Assembly: GCA_963576725.1 (NCBI GenBank)
Contig: OY755242.1
Coordinates: forward strand, 60,308,480 to 60,372,479
DNA from: Azorinus chamasolen
Lineage: Eukaryota; Mollusca; Bivalvia; Cardiida; Solecurtidae
Direction of reading: 5' to 3'
Length of the DNA stretch: 64,000 nt
Shown: piece after piece, positions 1 through 10,183 of the stretch
Position numbering within the stretch: the first letter of the stretch is position 1
Layout of the letters: each line of letters opens with the position of its first letter
Notes under the pieces: generated by a model
Database searches by the model: none
Told to the model about the DNA's origin: nothing
Seen by the model: only the letters and a program-made list of their open reading frames with translations
Position numbers and translations under genes: made by a program

Positions 1-127
1 TGGGTCTGCTCTTTTTGCTTTGCGATATAATAAAGATATGATTCTATAGTTTCTGTCATTGCCAAAGTTTCTTTTATCCATGCGCTGTTATATCAATTAA
101 TCTAATCAATATTCTGATATTATTTCT
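1..127 (+). mobile_element. Family A2 MITE, right part only
   Basis: The right arm of the A hairpin (GGGTCTGCTCT, then a degraded TTTGC) is followed by the A2 tail: GATATGATTCTA, a GCCAAA motif, TAATCAATATTC and TTATTTCTTACA. The left half lies outside the window, and the terminal AAAGGGTTAA is not preserved. Non-autonomous, with no coding capacity. Confidence 0.6.
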
Positions 128-140
128 TACACAAACACAC

Positions 141-334
141 AACTCTACGCCTTTGCAAATAGGATAGACCCAGATCAGACGGATTCTGTTTGCTTATGAA
201 ATGATATAGATATGATTCTACAGTTGCTGCAATGGCCAAATATTCCTATTGTCATGAGCAATTATAAATATTAATCTAATTAATATTCATGATGTCATTA
301 TTTCTTACATGAGTAGTCATGGAGTAAACGATTA
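141..334 (+). mobile_element. Family A2 MITE, degraded, hairpin shortened
   Basis: Starts within CTACGCCTTTGCAAA, has a left arm GATAGACCCAGATCAGACGG, then jumps directly to TCTGTTTGCTTATG, so most of the right arm is missing. The A2 tail follows, ending GGAGTAAACGATTA, a mutated AAAGGGTTAA. Immediately follows another A2 copy. Confidence 0.65.
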
Positions 335-381
335 CTTGCCTAAATACATGTACTATTGATGAGCCCGGTGTTTATATTGGT

Positions 382-545
382 CCAGATAAGATGCGTAAAT
401 TAAAACATTTTCAAGAATTACTTCTTTATTTCTCCACCAAACCCTATGTTGTGACCACTCGTTAGAATCGTCTCAAAGAGAGGTCACAACCAAGGGTTTG
501 GTGGAGAAATGACGAGTTTAGTATTTGAGTACACGCCATTATCTG
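382..545 (+). mobile_element. Family F palindromic MITE
   Basis: Begins CCAGATAAGATGCGTAAA and ends with the inverted counterpart before TTATCTG. The central stem pairs TTTCTCCACCAAACCC with GGGTTTGGTGGAGAAA; its inner part carries GACCACTCGTTAGAATCG. The right arm has lost part of the GATTCTAAAGAGTGG segment. Transposon class and target duplication are not evident. Confidence 0.6.
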
Positions 546-817
546 TTGCTCTGTTTCTCTGTTTCTAGAGGTTCCACTGTACGTCACTAAGATTACATTT
601 GTCATAGATTATCATACTCAATAATCTTGACTCTCAGTCCTTTTACAATGGATAGGCAATGAATTGCCATGGTAACCAAACAGATAAATACACAAAGTTT
701 CTACGGTACTGTGACAGATATCTCATGAAAAATGATTGTAAATAAGGAGTCGAAATGATAGGTGATGACATTCGAATACATAAGTATATTACAGTAAAAC
801 TTCTCAGAGATTGATAT

Positions 818-1042
818 TTCACCCTTTCCTTCATATAAACGTGTTTTCATGCATCTGCAAACAGAGTAGACCCAGATCAGATGATGGCTCCTAAAAGAGC
901 CATCTGATCAGGGTCTGCTCTGTTTGCTAATGGAACTTAAAAGATCTGTTTCTTTACTTTCTAAAATGGCTGCAAAATTACACCTTCCATATTTCATTAT
1001 AACTATTTTGCCCATGACTATTCAGTAGGTATTGAAATTTAA
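818..1042 (+). mobile_element. Family A1 MITE
   Basis: Left end TTCACCCTTTCCTTCATA, then TTTCATGCATCTGCAAACAG, hairpin arms around GGCTCCTAAAAGAGCC, then the A1 tail (TTCTTTACTTTCTAAAATGG, CAGTAGGTATTGAAAT). The last AACAGGGAAAGGG is missing; the tail runs straight into the start of a family C element at a TTAA. Confidence 0.75.
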
Positions 1043-1112
1043 CTCTTTCTCTGACTACATACACAAACCATTTGGACCCGAATGAGACACCGAGTTACTC
1101 AAGATCTAAATT
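1039..1112 (+). mobile_element. Family C MITE fragment
   Basis: TTAACTCTTTCTCTGACTAC resembles the C terminus and is followed by one C-type hairpin arm (CCATTTGGACCCGAATGAGAC) and the tip CCGAGTTACTC. The second arm is eroded after AAATTGTTTGA. It abuts the preceding A1 copy. Confidence 0.5.
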
Positions 1113-1136
1113 GTTTGATGTTGTGAATACGCTGTT

Positions 1137-1334
1137 TTAACCCGTTACTTCATAGGCTATTTTAGACCATTCATCTCTGAAAAAATATACCAGAAGGAGT
1201 ATTTACTAGGAAAAGGGTAAATTTAGAATGGTGTAGTTTTCGAACCATTGTGATAAATATTTTGTCACACTGGTTTTAAAAAGTGACTTTTCTAGAGGCG
1301 TCAAAAAGTGTCAATGTGAGGGAATGGGTTATAA
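1137..1334 (+). mobile_element. Family B MITE
   Basis: TTAA plus CCCGTTACTTCATAGGC at the left and GGGAATGGGTTAT at the right, that is, a TTAA duplication with one mutation. The internal AGTGACTTTT, GGCGTCAAAA and GTCAATGTGAGG blocks match other B copies. The hairpin (ACCATTGTGATAAATA...) has lost its tip. Confidence 0.75.
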
Positions 1335-1502
1335 ACCAGAAATGGTGTCAAAGCCACCTGATGCTCGCCTGTTTAAAAGTTAAGTCTAAAACGTGTCATA
1401 TTGAACAAAAAAAAAATCAATTTTCAATTTAAACTTAACTGCATCAATATCACAACCAAAGGCAACCGAATACCAATTTTCATAAATTTAAAAAGATTAT
1501 TA

Positions 1503-3156
1503 AACAAAAAGATACATACCAAATATGGAAGCCCTAGGTCTATTCAGATTCCAATGTAATAGGCAGTTAAAGATTTTTGCAAAAGTAGGTCAAAGGTGAA
1601 GGTCAGAAGGGTAAAATTGTTGGCATGGTCATACGAAGTATAGAAGTCCTATGCCCATCGCATCCAATAGCATAGGCATTTAAAGATTTTTGCAAAAGAA
1701 GGTCAAAGGTCAAAGTCAAGGTCACATGGTAAAAAACATTGGTATGGTTGGAAAGTCTTAAGACAGGAAATATACATCCAAAGTATGGAAGCCCTAGGCC
1801 TATTGGTTCCAATGTTATATGCATTTAAAGACTTTTGCAAAAGTAGGTCAAATGTTAAGGTCAATGTCAGAAGGGCAAATATGTTTGCATGGTCATATCA
1901 AGTATGGAAGTCCTAGGTATATTGGTTCCAAGTTATAGGCACTTACAGATTTTTGCAAAAATAGGTGAAATGTCAAGGTCAAATAGTAAAAAACATTGGT
2001 GTGTTTGAAAAAGTATTCAGACAAAAAAGATACAAATCAAGTATGGAAGTATATGCATTTAAAAACTTAGAAAGGCAAACATGTTGGCATGGTCATACCA
2101 GGTATGGAAGCCCTAGGCCTATTTGTTGCAATGCTATAGGCATTTAAAGACTTTTGCAAACGTAAGTCAAAGGTCAAGGTCACGTGGTAAAAACAATGGT
2201 ATGGTTGGAAAAGTCTTAAGACAAAAAAGTTGCGTACCAAGTATGGAAGCCCTTGGCCTACCAGTTCAAATTTTATAGGCATTTAAAGAAGTTTGCAATA
2301 GTAGGTCAAAGATCAAAGTAACATGGCAAAAACAATATTGCTGGAAAGGTCTTAACACAAGAAAGTTGCATACCAAGTATGGAAGCCTTTGGCCCATTGG
2401 TTCAAATGTTATAGGCATTTAAAGATTTTGCAAAAGTAGGTCAAAGATCAAGGTCAAGGTTAGAAGGGCAAAAAAGTTGGCATGATCATACCAAATATGG
2501 AAGTCCTAGGCCTATTGGTTCCAATAATATAGGCATTTAAAGATTTTTTTCAAAAGTAGGTCGAAGGTCAAGGTCAGAAGGGCAACAATAATATTGTTGG
2601 ATGTTATATGCATTTAAAGATTTTTGCAAAGGTAGGTCAAATGTCAAGGTCAGGAGGGCAAGAAAGTTGACAAGATCATACCAAATATGGAAACCCTATG
2701 TCTATTGGTTCAAATACTATAGGCATTTAAAGATTTTTGCAAAAGTAGGTCAAAGGTCAAGGTCAAGGTCAGGAGGGCATAAAAGTGGGCATGATCATAC
2801 CAAGTATTGAAGTCCAAGGCCTATTGGTTCCAATAATATAGGCATTTAAAGATTTTTTCAAAAGTAGGTCGAAGGTCACGGTCAAGGTCAGAAGGGCAAA
2901 CAATAATATTGTTGGAAAGGTCTTAACACAAGAAAGTTGCATAACAAGTATGGAAGCCCTATGTCTATTGATTCAAATACTATAGGCATTTAAAGATTTT
3001 TGAAAAAGTAGGTCAAAGGTCAATGTCAGAAGGTCAAAAATATTGGCATGGTCATACCAAGTACGGAAGCCCTAGGCCAAATGGCTCCAATAATATAGGT
3101 ATTTAAAGATTTTTGCAAAAGTAGGTCAAAGGTCAAGGTCACGGTCAGAAGGGCAT
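1503..3156. repeat. Tandem array, 110-145 bp units with AGGTCA half-sites
   Basis: About fourteen diverged units share GGCATTTAAAGATTTTTGC, AAAAGTAGGTCAAAGGTCAA, GGTCAGAAGGGCA, TGGCATGGTCATACCAA and GTATGGAAGCCCTAGGCC. Unit length varies because internal blocks are lost or duplicated. Most units carry two to four AGGTCA-type half-sites spaced by 0-1 base. Short ORFs across it are repeat artefacts. Confidence 0.85.
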
Positions 3157-3960
3157 GGTCGTAAGGGTCTCGACAATATGAACCTTCTCACCAAATTTCA
3201 GCATCATAGCACAAATATTAAGCCTTATACCAACCCGTCCAAAAAACTTTAACCTGGTGATTTTTGGCCCCACAAAAAGTCCAAAACATGTCAAAAATTG
3301 ATAAAATCGAAAAATATTTTTAATGTTTAACTTCATAGCAGCAATATTTGACCTCAAATTTCAGCATCCTAGTACAAATATTAAGCTTTAAAACAACCTG
3401 TCCAAAAAACTTTAAACTGGTGTTTTGTGGCCAAAAGGACTAAGTCCAAAACATGTCAAAAATTGATAAAATTGAAAAATATATTTAATGTTTAACTTCA
3501 TAACAGCAATATTTGACCTGAAATGAACTTCCATACAAATTTCAGCATCCTAGTACAAATATTAAGCTTTAAAACAACCGTCCAAAAAACTTTAACCTGG
3601 TGATTTGTGGCCAAAAGGACTAAGTTCAAAACATGTCAAAAATTGATAAAATTGAAAAATATGTTTTAATGTTTAACTTCATAACAGCAATATTTGACCT
3701 CAAATGATCTTCCATACAAAATTTCAGCATCCTAGTACAAATATTAAGCTTTAAAACAACCCGTCCAAAAATCTTTAACCTGGTGATTTGTGGCCAAAAG
3801 GACTAAGTTCAAAACATGTCAAAAATTGATAAAATTGAAAAATATTTTTAATGTTTAACTTCATAACAGCAATATTTGACCTCAAATGAACTTCCATACA
3901 AAATTTCAGCATCCTAGTACAAATATTAAGCTTTAAAACAACCCGTCCAAAAAACGTTAA
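3157..3960. repeat. Tandem array, about 182-bp units
   Basis: Four to five copies of a unit containing AATTTCAGCATCCTAGTACA, AATATTAAGCTTTAAAACAA, CCGTCCAAAAAACTTTAACC, TGGTGATTTGTGGCC and AAAACATGTCAAAAATTGAT. Successive AATTTCAGCATC motifs lie about 182 bases apart. The array directly continues the preceding 110-145 bp array, so both may belong to one compound element. Confidence 0.85.
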
Positions 3961-3962
3961 CC

Positions 3963-4021
3963 TTGGCCACGCTCACGCCCACGCTCACGCTCACGATCAC
4001 GCTCACGCTCACGCTCACGCC
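3963..4021. repeat. CACGCT hexanucleotide microsatellite
   Basis: Nearly uninterrupted CACGCT/CACGCC repeats terminate the 182-bp array. They are followed by CGGGGGTATAGCATAAGC, a G-run plus TATA boundary resembling the GGGGGTATA end of the element at 50601-51869. Confidence 0.8.
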
Positions 4022-4240
4022 GGGGGTATAGCATAAGCTCTACTGTTCTACGAACAGGCGAGCTAAAAAGGGGGCAAATAAATAATAAAAGGAACTTTCT
4101 TCTGCGTTACTGTTATTTTGCATAAAACGGCCTTCATTATGTTATATGTGATATTTTACTGAGGTCTTTCTTCTCTTCCAAGTGTTTTATTGTACAGGAA
4201 ATTATACTCCATGGCAACCAATTGATACACATCAATTAAA

Positions 4241-4464
4241 AGTTTCCTTCACATTAACACCTTTTCCCGCATTTACAAACAGGTATAGAGGGGCCATCTG
4301 ATCTGGGTATGCTCTCTTTTCTTATGGAAGTATGATATATCTTTTATTTCGGTTTCTATCAATACCAACACTTCCTGTATACACATGCCATTATAAAACT
4401 TAAGGTAATAAATATTCACAACGTCAATATTTCTTACATGAATATTCAGCAAGGAAAGGGTTAA
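4241..4464 (+). mobile_element. Family A MITE, hairpin reduced
   Basis: Contains ACCTTTTCCCGCATTTACAA and ACAGGTATAGAGG, then only one arm (GGCCATCTGATCTGGGTATG). The A tail is intact through TTACATGAATATTCAGC and ends AAGGAAAGGGTTAA. The missing left arm makes the hairpin non-functional. Confidence 0.7.
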
Positions 4465-4597
4465 GATAAGATCAGAAAACTATTAGTCTCGTTGCTTTAC
4501 TTGATTCATTGATTGCAAGCGTAATAACCAAATTATAACCACGCAAAACTGCGTTTGGACATGTATGATATTGAGGAACGCATATATAGACAGAGAT

Positions 4598-4728
4598 CCA
4601 GATAAGATGCGTAAATTAAAAGATTTTCAAGAATAATTTTTTTTATTTCTCCACCAAACCCTATGTTCTGGCGTGTTGGAGAGGATTCTAAAGAGTGGTC
4701 ACAACATAGGGTTTGGTAGAGAAAAGAC
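4598..4728 (+). mobile_element. Family F MITE, partial
   Basis: CCAGATAAGATGCGTAAA opens the copy. TTTCTCCACCAAACCCTATG pairs with CATAGGGTTTGGTAGAGAAA. The left inner arm is partly lost (TCTGGCGTGTTGGAG). The right end beyond GAGAAA has decayed. Confidence 0.6.
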
Positions 4729-4781
4729 ATTTTTTATATTGATATGATATAATGACGTAAGAACGCAGAGATAGACAGAGG

Positions 4782-4947
4782 TCCATATAAGATGCGTAAA
4801 TCAAAACATCTTCTTTATTTCTCCGCCATACTTTATGTTTTGACCACTCTTTAGAATCGTTTCTTCGAGACGATTCTAAAGAGTGGTCTCAACATAGGGT
4901 TTGGTGGTGAAATGACGATTTAGTATTTGAGTGCGCACCTTTATCTG
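4782..4947 (+). mobile_element. Family F MITE, near complete
   Basis: TCCATATAAGATGCGTAAAT at the left and GTGCGCACCTTTATCTG at the right form imperfect terminal inverted repeats. The centre is an extended hairpin: GACCACTCTTTAGAATCG, TTTCTTCGAGA, then CGATTCTAAAGAGTGGTC. Second of two F copies lying head to tail. Confidence 0.7.
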
Positions 4948-5153
4948 TTGCGTTGGATTGAGTCTTTCAGCGAAACGCGTAAGTATACAAGTATACTTAA
5001 ATTACGATAATCCTTTGACAGAAAGTTATAAACTTAAACTATACAGCAGTGTATATACAATACAATATAGTTTGATGTTTAATAATAGAATGTTTTACCC
5101 CATCTATTTAATTGGCTTTAGTTAATATCTATATTGAATAGTTTAAATAAACC

Positions 5154-5382
5154 TTAACCCATTACACCATAGGCTATTTTTAGACCCAAACTCTTTAAAT
5201 AAATATACCGAAAATGAACATTTACTAATGAAAAGGACATTTTTTAGATTACGTAGTTTTGAAACCATTGTGATAAATAGAGCATTTGCTTCTATGGAGA
5301 AAATGCTCTATTTATCGCAATGGTTTCATAACGTGACTTTTACAGAGGCGTCAAAAGGCGTCAATATGAGAGAATGGGTTAA
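5154..5382 (+). mobile_element. Family B MITE, intact TTAA to TTAA
   Basis: TTAA-CCCATTACACCATAGG at the left and GAGAGAATGGG-TTAA at the right. The central stem pairs GAAACCATTGTGATAAATAG with its inverse; the tip is TTGCTTCTATGGAGAAAA. Flanking blocks AAATATACCGAAAATGA and AGGCGTCAAAAGGCGTCAA are shared with the other B copies. The ORF spanning it is hairpin read-through, not a gene. Confidence 0.85.
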
Positions 5383-5469
5383 AGGAAACGAGAAACATTT
5401 GACTTTACATATCAGCACAGTTGCAACACATTAAATACGTATGTGAAAGAAGTTAGCAGACCACTGAAT

Positions 5470-5717
5470 TAACCTGATGCCTGATGAATATTCATGTAGG
5501 AAATAGTGACGTGATGAATATTAACAAGATTATTTTTTATAATGGCATATTAACACAGGACATTTTGGCTCAGGCAGAAGCTGTAGAATCAGATCTATAT
5601 TACACCATAAGCAAAAAGAGCAGACCCTGATCAGACGGCTCCTATAGGAGCCGTCTGATCTAGGTCTACTCCGTTTGCAGATGCGTAAAAATGCGCTTAC
5701 ATAAGGGAAGGGGTTAC
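5470..5717 (-). mobile_element. Family A2 MITE, reverse orientation
   Basis: Reads TTCATGTAGGAAATAGTGAC, GATGAATATTAACAAG, TTTTGGCTCAGGC, CAGAAGCTGTAGAATCAGAT, then the full hairpin with tip GGCTCCTATAGGAGCC, then TTTGCAGATGCG and AAGGGAAGGGGTT. The arm order is GCAGACCCTGATC first and GTCTAC second, as expected for a reversed copy. Confidence 0.8.
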
Positions 5718-5754
5718 AACTAAATCGCTGGATACTCATAGTTTGAAACAATTT

Positions 5755-6020
5755 ATAATTTGTGTTCGTTTGTTTGTTTGTTTGTTTGTTTCGGGTTTTA
5801 CGTCGCCTTTCCAATATTTCAGTTACATCGCGACGTCCAACCAATTACAGGTGAAGGAAGGCCCCGGGTATTTTTCTGCATACGAAACAAATTGCATTAT
5901 TTCGTGAAAAGAACAACCACCGGGTAGGATCACCGTCCTACAAAAGTCAACTGGAAGGCTTCCTTACTTGAAAATCCAAATGACCAGACCGGGTCTCGAA
6001 CTACAGCGGTGAGGGACTAT
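5755..6020 (-). mobile_element. tRNA-derived SINE, head truncated
   Basis: Read on the minus strand, a B-box-like GTTCGAGACCCGG (near 5988-6001) is followed by a body with AGGAAGCCTTCCAG, GGTGATCCTACCCGG and CCCGGGGCCTTCC blocks. It ends in (AAAC)n, seen on the plus strand as GTTTGTTTGTTTGTTT at 5764-5790. The A-box end is missing. From memory, the layout matches a SINE common in bivalves; a database comparison was not possible. Confidence 0.6.
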
Positions 6021-6297
6021 TTCATATTGTAAATAATTATCAAGAAACATATTTATTAACACCTCGGTGGATTTACATATAATATTGAAATGTGTCTTTT
6101 ACTGCAATGTTGAAATAATATAAGCAAGCATCGAGAGACAGGTTCCTTGGTGCGACTGCAAACAGTGTAGACCCATATCCGCAGTCTGGTCAGAGTATCC
6201 ACTTTATGACACAAATCAGCGACAAACGTGTCCCATCACCAAATTTGATGAACAATACTGTGCAGATATTTGTCTTGGTCTACACCTTCTGAAACTA

Positions 6298-6480
6298 CAG
6301 TGAAATATCGACTCTACGAACACTCAAATACGTATCATTATCAATCTTTAAGACAAGTGACAGCTTAATGCAGGCTGAAATTCGTACTTTCTGCATGACT
6401 TTATCCTGCATTATGCAGCCACCTACCTCCAAAGACATAAATTCGCCATTACTAAAATTTCGCAGTATCGATTTTTACTG
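6298..6480 (+). mobile_element. Family E2 MITE (TA target, CAGT ends)
   Basis: TA-CAGTGAAATATCGA at the left and TCGATTTTTACTG-TA at the right, giving a TA duplication. Contains GAACACTCAAATACGTATCA, shared with the copy at 37313, and an imperfect hairpin using GACAGCTTAATGCAGG and CCTGCATTATGCAGCC. The hairpin tip is eroded. Confidence 0.75.
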
Positions 6481-6721
6481 TAGTTTTGTAGTGTGTTAAA
6501 GGTATCTGTTTAGACATTCTAATGTGTATTCTCCCGCCTACGTTGATTTATAAGCTTTCTAGTACATTGATGGACGTAAGCTAATATAAAATGATAAATC
6601 TTATGTATTTTGTTTGTTTGTTTAGTTTATATATTGTGCCATGTAGGACTATTGAGAACAACGAAAGAAGTGTTGTGAATCCGAAATAAATCTTTTTGAC
6701 TTGTACGTGTCGAACAATTTT

Positions 6722-7006
6722 TTAAACCTTTGCTTCACATAAACGTCTTTTCACGCATTTGCAAAACAGAGTAGCCCTGGGCCAGACGGTTCCCATAGGA
6801 GCCGTCTGATCAAGGTCTGCTCTATTTGCTTTTTGACATGATATAGATCTGATTCTACACTGAGGTTTCGTCAAAGCAAATCATTTCATTGGGATACCAA
6901 TATGAGTAAAATGCTGAATATATATACCATTATAAAAATCCAGCTAATAAATATTCATGATGGTATTATTTATTACATGAATATTGAACAGGGAAGGAAA
7001 GTTTAA
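6722..7006 (+). mobile_element. Family A MITE just inside the aquaporin intron
   Basis: TTAAACCTTTGCTTCACATA at the left; hairpin around GGTTCCCATAGGAGCCGTC; a long tail including AATAAATATTCATGATGG; right end GGGAAGGAAAGTTTAA. The terminal TTAA (7003-7006) lies at intron positions +15 to +18 of the minus-strand aquaporin exon, so the intron practically begins with this element. A 30-40 base extension in the tail makes this copy longer than average. Confidence 0.75.
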
Positions 7007-7020
7007 AGCAATAAACTTAC

Positions 7021-7233
7021 ATGTACATATTTCGCCGAAAGGCTTGTGTTGTCAGCTTTCACTGCCGCCATCGTTCCAACGAACACAAATAGCATGGTGG
7101 CCATGAGCTCGGCCAACACGGCTCTCCATAGCGCCCAGCTCTTGAGTTCTTTCAGTATATCAAACTTCCCAATGCCCTCACCAAGACGTATCTTCTCCAA
7201 TCTGTGAGCCACATATAGAAAGTACGCCTCCAT
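7021..7233 (-). CDS. Aquaporin (MIP family), first coding exon, partial gene
   Basis: Encodes 71 residues from ATG at 7233. An acidic/hydrophilic N-terminal stretch of about 40 residues is followed by a first transmembrane helix, ALWRAVLAELMATMLFVFVG, with the WRAxLAE..xTxLFVFxG pattern typical of aquaporin helix 1 and its conserved glutamate. The exon ends in frame (phase 0) at a strong donor, GTAAGT, on the minus strand (plus-strand ACTTAC, 7015-7020). An upstream TTG is in frame, but the ATG is the sensible start. Neither NPA motif nor the other five helices are in this exon. No further MIP exon was recognised in 1-7000, so the rest lies leftward, probably outside the window. Expected product is a plasma-membrane water or solute channel. 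The family call rests on a single helix plus the exon boundary. Confidence 0.75.
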
Positions 7234-7259
7234 TTCGTCAAACAAACACTGGAACTATG

Positions 7260-7700
7260 CTCTACGTGAAAGTGTCAACAACGTGCAAAACTGAAATAAA
7301 AAGAAAACATTGTTCTGAAAACCATGCCACATGTGTGGGACCATTTTATAGATAGTCTAGTATTATCCTATTTATTAACCTGTCAAAATTTAAATAATTA
7401 TACGCTTGCTGAACACGCGATAAATAGCTTCGGTTGATATCGATTGTTTCCGCTAATAAAAGCTGTCCTACTTGGCTTATTCGAGTACCTGTACATTTAT
7501 TGTGAATCTCGTGAAAAGCGTTTGAAACACAGGTTTACCCAAGCTAAATATATCCTTTCAGTGAGTTTTTATAGGAATATTCACATTTTGACAGGCCAAA
7601 AAAACAGGACAATACCAGGCAACTATAAATAGACAGAGATAATTATGAACGCACGTGATAATGGACTGAACCACTATAGAAGTGTGATAGAACATTTGAA
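7260..7700. other. Sequence upstream of the aquaporin exon, no gene seen
   Basis: On the minus strand this would hold the 5' UTR or promoter of the aquaporin exon. No TATA box or initiator could be placed convincingly. One short plus-strand ORF (7444-7632) has no recognisable product. No repeat family was identified. Confidence 0.4.
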
Positions 7701-7702
7701 AA

Positions 7703-7898
7703 AAGTAAAACCTGTCTTAAGCTACCGTCAGAAAGAAGTGGGTTTATAAGGCAGGTGTTAGCTTAATGCAGGTTAAATATAATACAGAAAGCTCCTATAG
7801 GAGAATTCTGCATTACTTTTGCCTTGCATTAAGCAAACCATTTATTTTAAGAGTCCTACGTTCAATAAATGAATGAGCATTTACGAACAGGTTCTACT
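7703..7898 (+). mobile_element. Family D MITE (mariner/pogo-like)
   Basis: AGTAAAACCTGTCTTAAGC opens and GAACAGGTTCTACT closes the element as imperfect inverted ends. The centre has GTTAGCTTAATGCAGG, GAAAGCTCCTATAGGAGAAT and TGCCTTGCATTAAGC. The hairpin tip is exactly GCTCCTATAGGAG. Confidence 0.75.
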
Positions 7899-8368
7899 AT
7901 ATACAAGTACAAATCCTGATCTGAATTCCTCCAAACATTCGTGCAACAGCAACCTTGCGGACCCTGTTTTTGATTATCGACTTAAGCAGGTCATATTTAC
8001 AGAATAAATCATCATCGCATTCATATTATAACTGCCTAAACACTTTCATGATTTCCACGTGCATCCACGAGTATAATATACCAATGGAAATGCTGTTGAT
8101 TTATTTTCTCACCCGACTGACAGAAAAGATTGGGAATGTTCTGCCAAAAGATATCATTACAGTTATATAGTTAAGCTTAATAAACACATGGTCAATGAAA
8201 ATAGCTCCGCTTAGATAAGCTTTCTGTGAAGAGCAGGGAAGCGTATTGCAAAGTACAGTGATATTTGGTGTAAGTGAGTTACAAACACGAGCGTACAAGT
8301 AGATTTGGAACTTGTATGTAGGAATAATTCATATCTGTATCATACGGTTATCGACTGTGTATCGCTCT

Positions 8369-8591
8369 TTAATCCTTTACTCCATAAATACTCCTTTCTA
8401 TGTCCATATCAGACGGCTTCTATAGGAACCGTCAGATCAGGTCTGTTGTTTGCTTATGGTGATATAAATTTAATTCTACAGTTTGATCCTTAGCCAAAAT
8501 GTTCTGTGTTCATATGCCATTATAACACAATCTAATCAATATTCATGATGACTTAATGTCTTACATGTACATACATGGAGTAAAGGGTTAA
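8369..8591 (+). mobile_element. Family A2 MITE
   Basis: TTAATCCTTTACTCCATAAA at the left, GGAGTAAAGGG-TTAA at the right. The outer part of the left hairpin arm is lost, so the stem starts at ATATCAGACGG; tip GGCTTCTATAGGAACC. Tail blocks GCCAAAATGTTCTGTG and AATATTCATGATG are intact. Confidence 0.8.
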
Positions 8592-8936
8592 AAGGTTTCC
8601 GCTGGGTAACGCACTCGTCACTAACAATGGTGAGTAACACTGCCCTTGCTCTTATATCAGCTAGATCACTTGGCTATCCGAAACAGAATCACATTCAATT
8701 TATGTCACATTCTACACATGCATGTAGCACATGGTTTTACATGATCTTAATAAGTCCCGCCGATGTTCGCGTTGCAATGACATGCACATCGCTTAAGGTG
8801 GTGCACTGTATCAGAATATATAATCAGAATATCAAATGAACGCCAGATTTGGTATTTTCTGTGTGACTAGAGCGCTTGACAACGCGTGTGCAATCCAAGG
8901 GAGGGTGTGTTGAAGGTCTCAAACAACCATATCTAG

Positions 8937-8940
<4 letters not shown>

Positions 8941-9033
<93 letters not shown>
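8941..9033. repeat. (AG)n dinucleotide microsatellite
   Basis: Over 90 bases of almost pure AG with two GAAAG interruptions near 8997-9008. Confidence 0.95.
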
Positions 9034-9189
9034 ACCACTCTAGTTATCAAGCTTCCTCGTTTCATGTAGAAAATACATTCCTCGTTACATGTAGAAACTA
9101 CATTCCACCACTTTCTTGTATGCCATTCCTAGTACATGAATATTAAACTTACAGCAAATAAAACTAGTGTTGCATCGATTACATGGGAG

Positions 9190-9406
9190 TCAACTCTTTC
9201 GCTGCCAATGTCGCATCTGTGATTACCTATGCAAGCAGTTTAGATCCAGATTAGACGACAAGTATTTCGGCGTCTCATCAATATCCAAACTGTTTGTTAA
9301 TGTGACTATATGTTTTTGAAACAAAACATGAAGACAAATAATAAATGAACATTGTAACAGACGACACACATTACAAACGACAACATTTGGCAGAGAAAGG
9401 GTTATA
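9190..9406 (-). mobile_element. Family C MITE, reverse orientation
   Basis: CAACTCTTTCGCTGCCAATG at the left and TTTGGCAGAGAAAGGGTTAT at the right are C termini with mutated TTAA. The hairpin lies near the left end, and GTAACAGACGACACAC near the right is the CGTCTGC block read backward. The stem is imperfect (AGATTAGACGACAAG versus CGGCGTCTCATC). Confidence 0.75.
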
Positions 9407-9517
9407 ACTGAAATCCGATTATATTTTGGTATGTGGAATTACTGCTGCAAGCTATCTCGCTGAGTTAGTTATGTTTTTGTTATTGGTGATAACTGGTAAC
9501 TCTCTGGATAATGACTT

Positions 9518-9738
9518 TTAACTCTTTCACTACAGAATTGTGTGGTCTGCAAACTTTGTCGTCTGCTATAATTTTCATTTTTTAAATATATTTCTCCTCA
9601 TTTTTGTTTTAAAAAAACCCAGTCACAGTAACAAATAGTTTGGATTCTGATGAGGCGCCGAGTTACTCGGCGTCTCATCTGGATCCAAACAGTTTGCATA
9701 AGTAATAACAGATGCGTCAGTGGCAGCGAAGGAGTTAA
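9518..9738 (+). mobile_element. Family C MITE, intact TTAA to TTAA
   Basis: TTAA-CTCTTTCACTACAG at the left and GGCAGCGAAGGAG-TTAA at the right. Contains TTGTCGTCTGCTATAATTTT and a near-perfect hairpin of AGTTTGGATTCTGATGAGGC with its inverse; the tip is CCGAGTTACTCGG. Confidence 0.85.
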
Positions 9739-9902
9739 TTACATTCTCCTACTTCATTCTATATGTTGTCTCTAATTTAAACATTATTCCGCAAGTTAAC
9801 TTGATGATTGCCTGTTCAAACTCTGGTGGGAAACCCTTTTACCTACTTCCCCATGCACCCAAGCAGTAACGTTGATTTAACTTTCAAAGCCACAATATGG
9901 GT

Positions 9903-9978
9903 GTTCAGCAGTTTAGATCCTGATTAGACACTGAGTTGTGTGGTGTCTCATTTAGATCAAACCTGTTTATAAAGGTTA
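9903..9978 (+). mobile_element. Isolated C-type hairpin core
   Basis: AGCAGTTTAGATCCTGATTA pairs imperfectly with CATTTAGATCAAACCTG around GACACTGAGTTGTGTGGTGTC. No C termini are seen on either side, so only the hairpin survives. Confidence 0.55.
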
Positions 9979-10183
9979 TCGCGAAATTGCCCGTAGCATG
10001 CAATGAGCTCATGTTCGTACGAAAGCTGTCAAGAAGTATATGTTTATGTTCATTGATAAGTATTCGATAAAAATACCTACCTGGGTATATAGGTTAATTA
10101 TACGAGTACAAACACCGGTTACATGTACAGAATAACGTCATTGAGTCGACCACATAGTGATAAAACACAGTTACACTGGGACG

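Noticed and set aside
5530..5844. 104-codon minus-strand ORF
   Set aside because: Runs through an A-family hairpin and the (AAAC)n tail of a SINE; the RSRPRSDGSYRSRLIRVC peptide recurs wherever an A hairpin is read in that frame (29630, 34754, 57396).
1..7000. Further aquaporin exons on the minus strand
   Set aside because: No NPA-type motif with MIP context was seen; the stretch is occupied by repeats.
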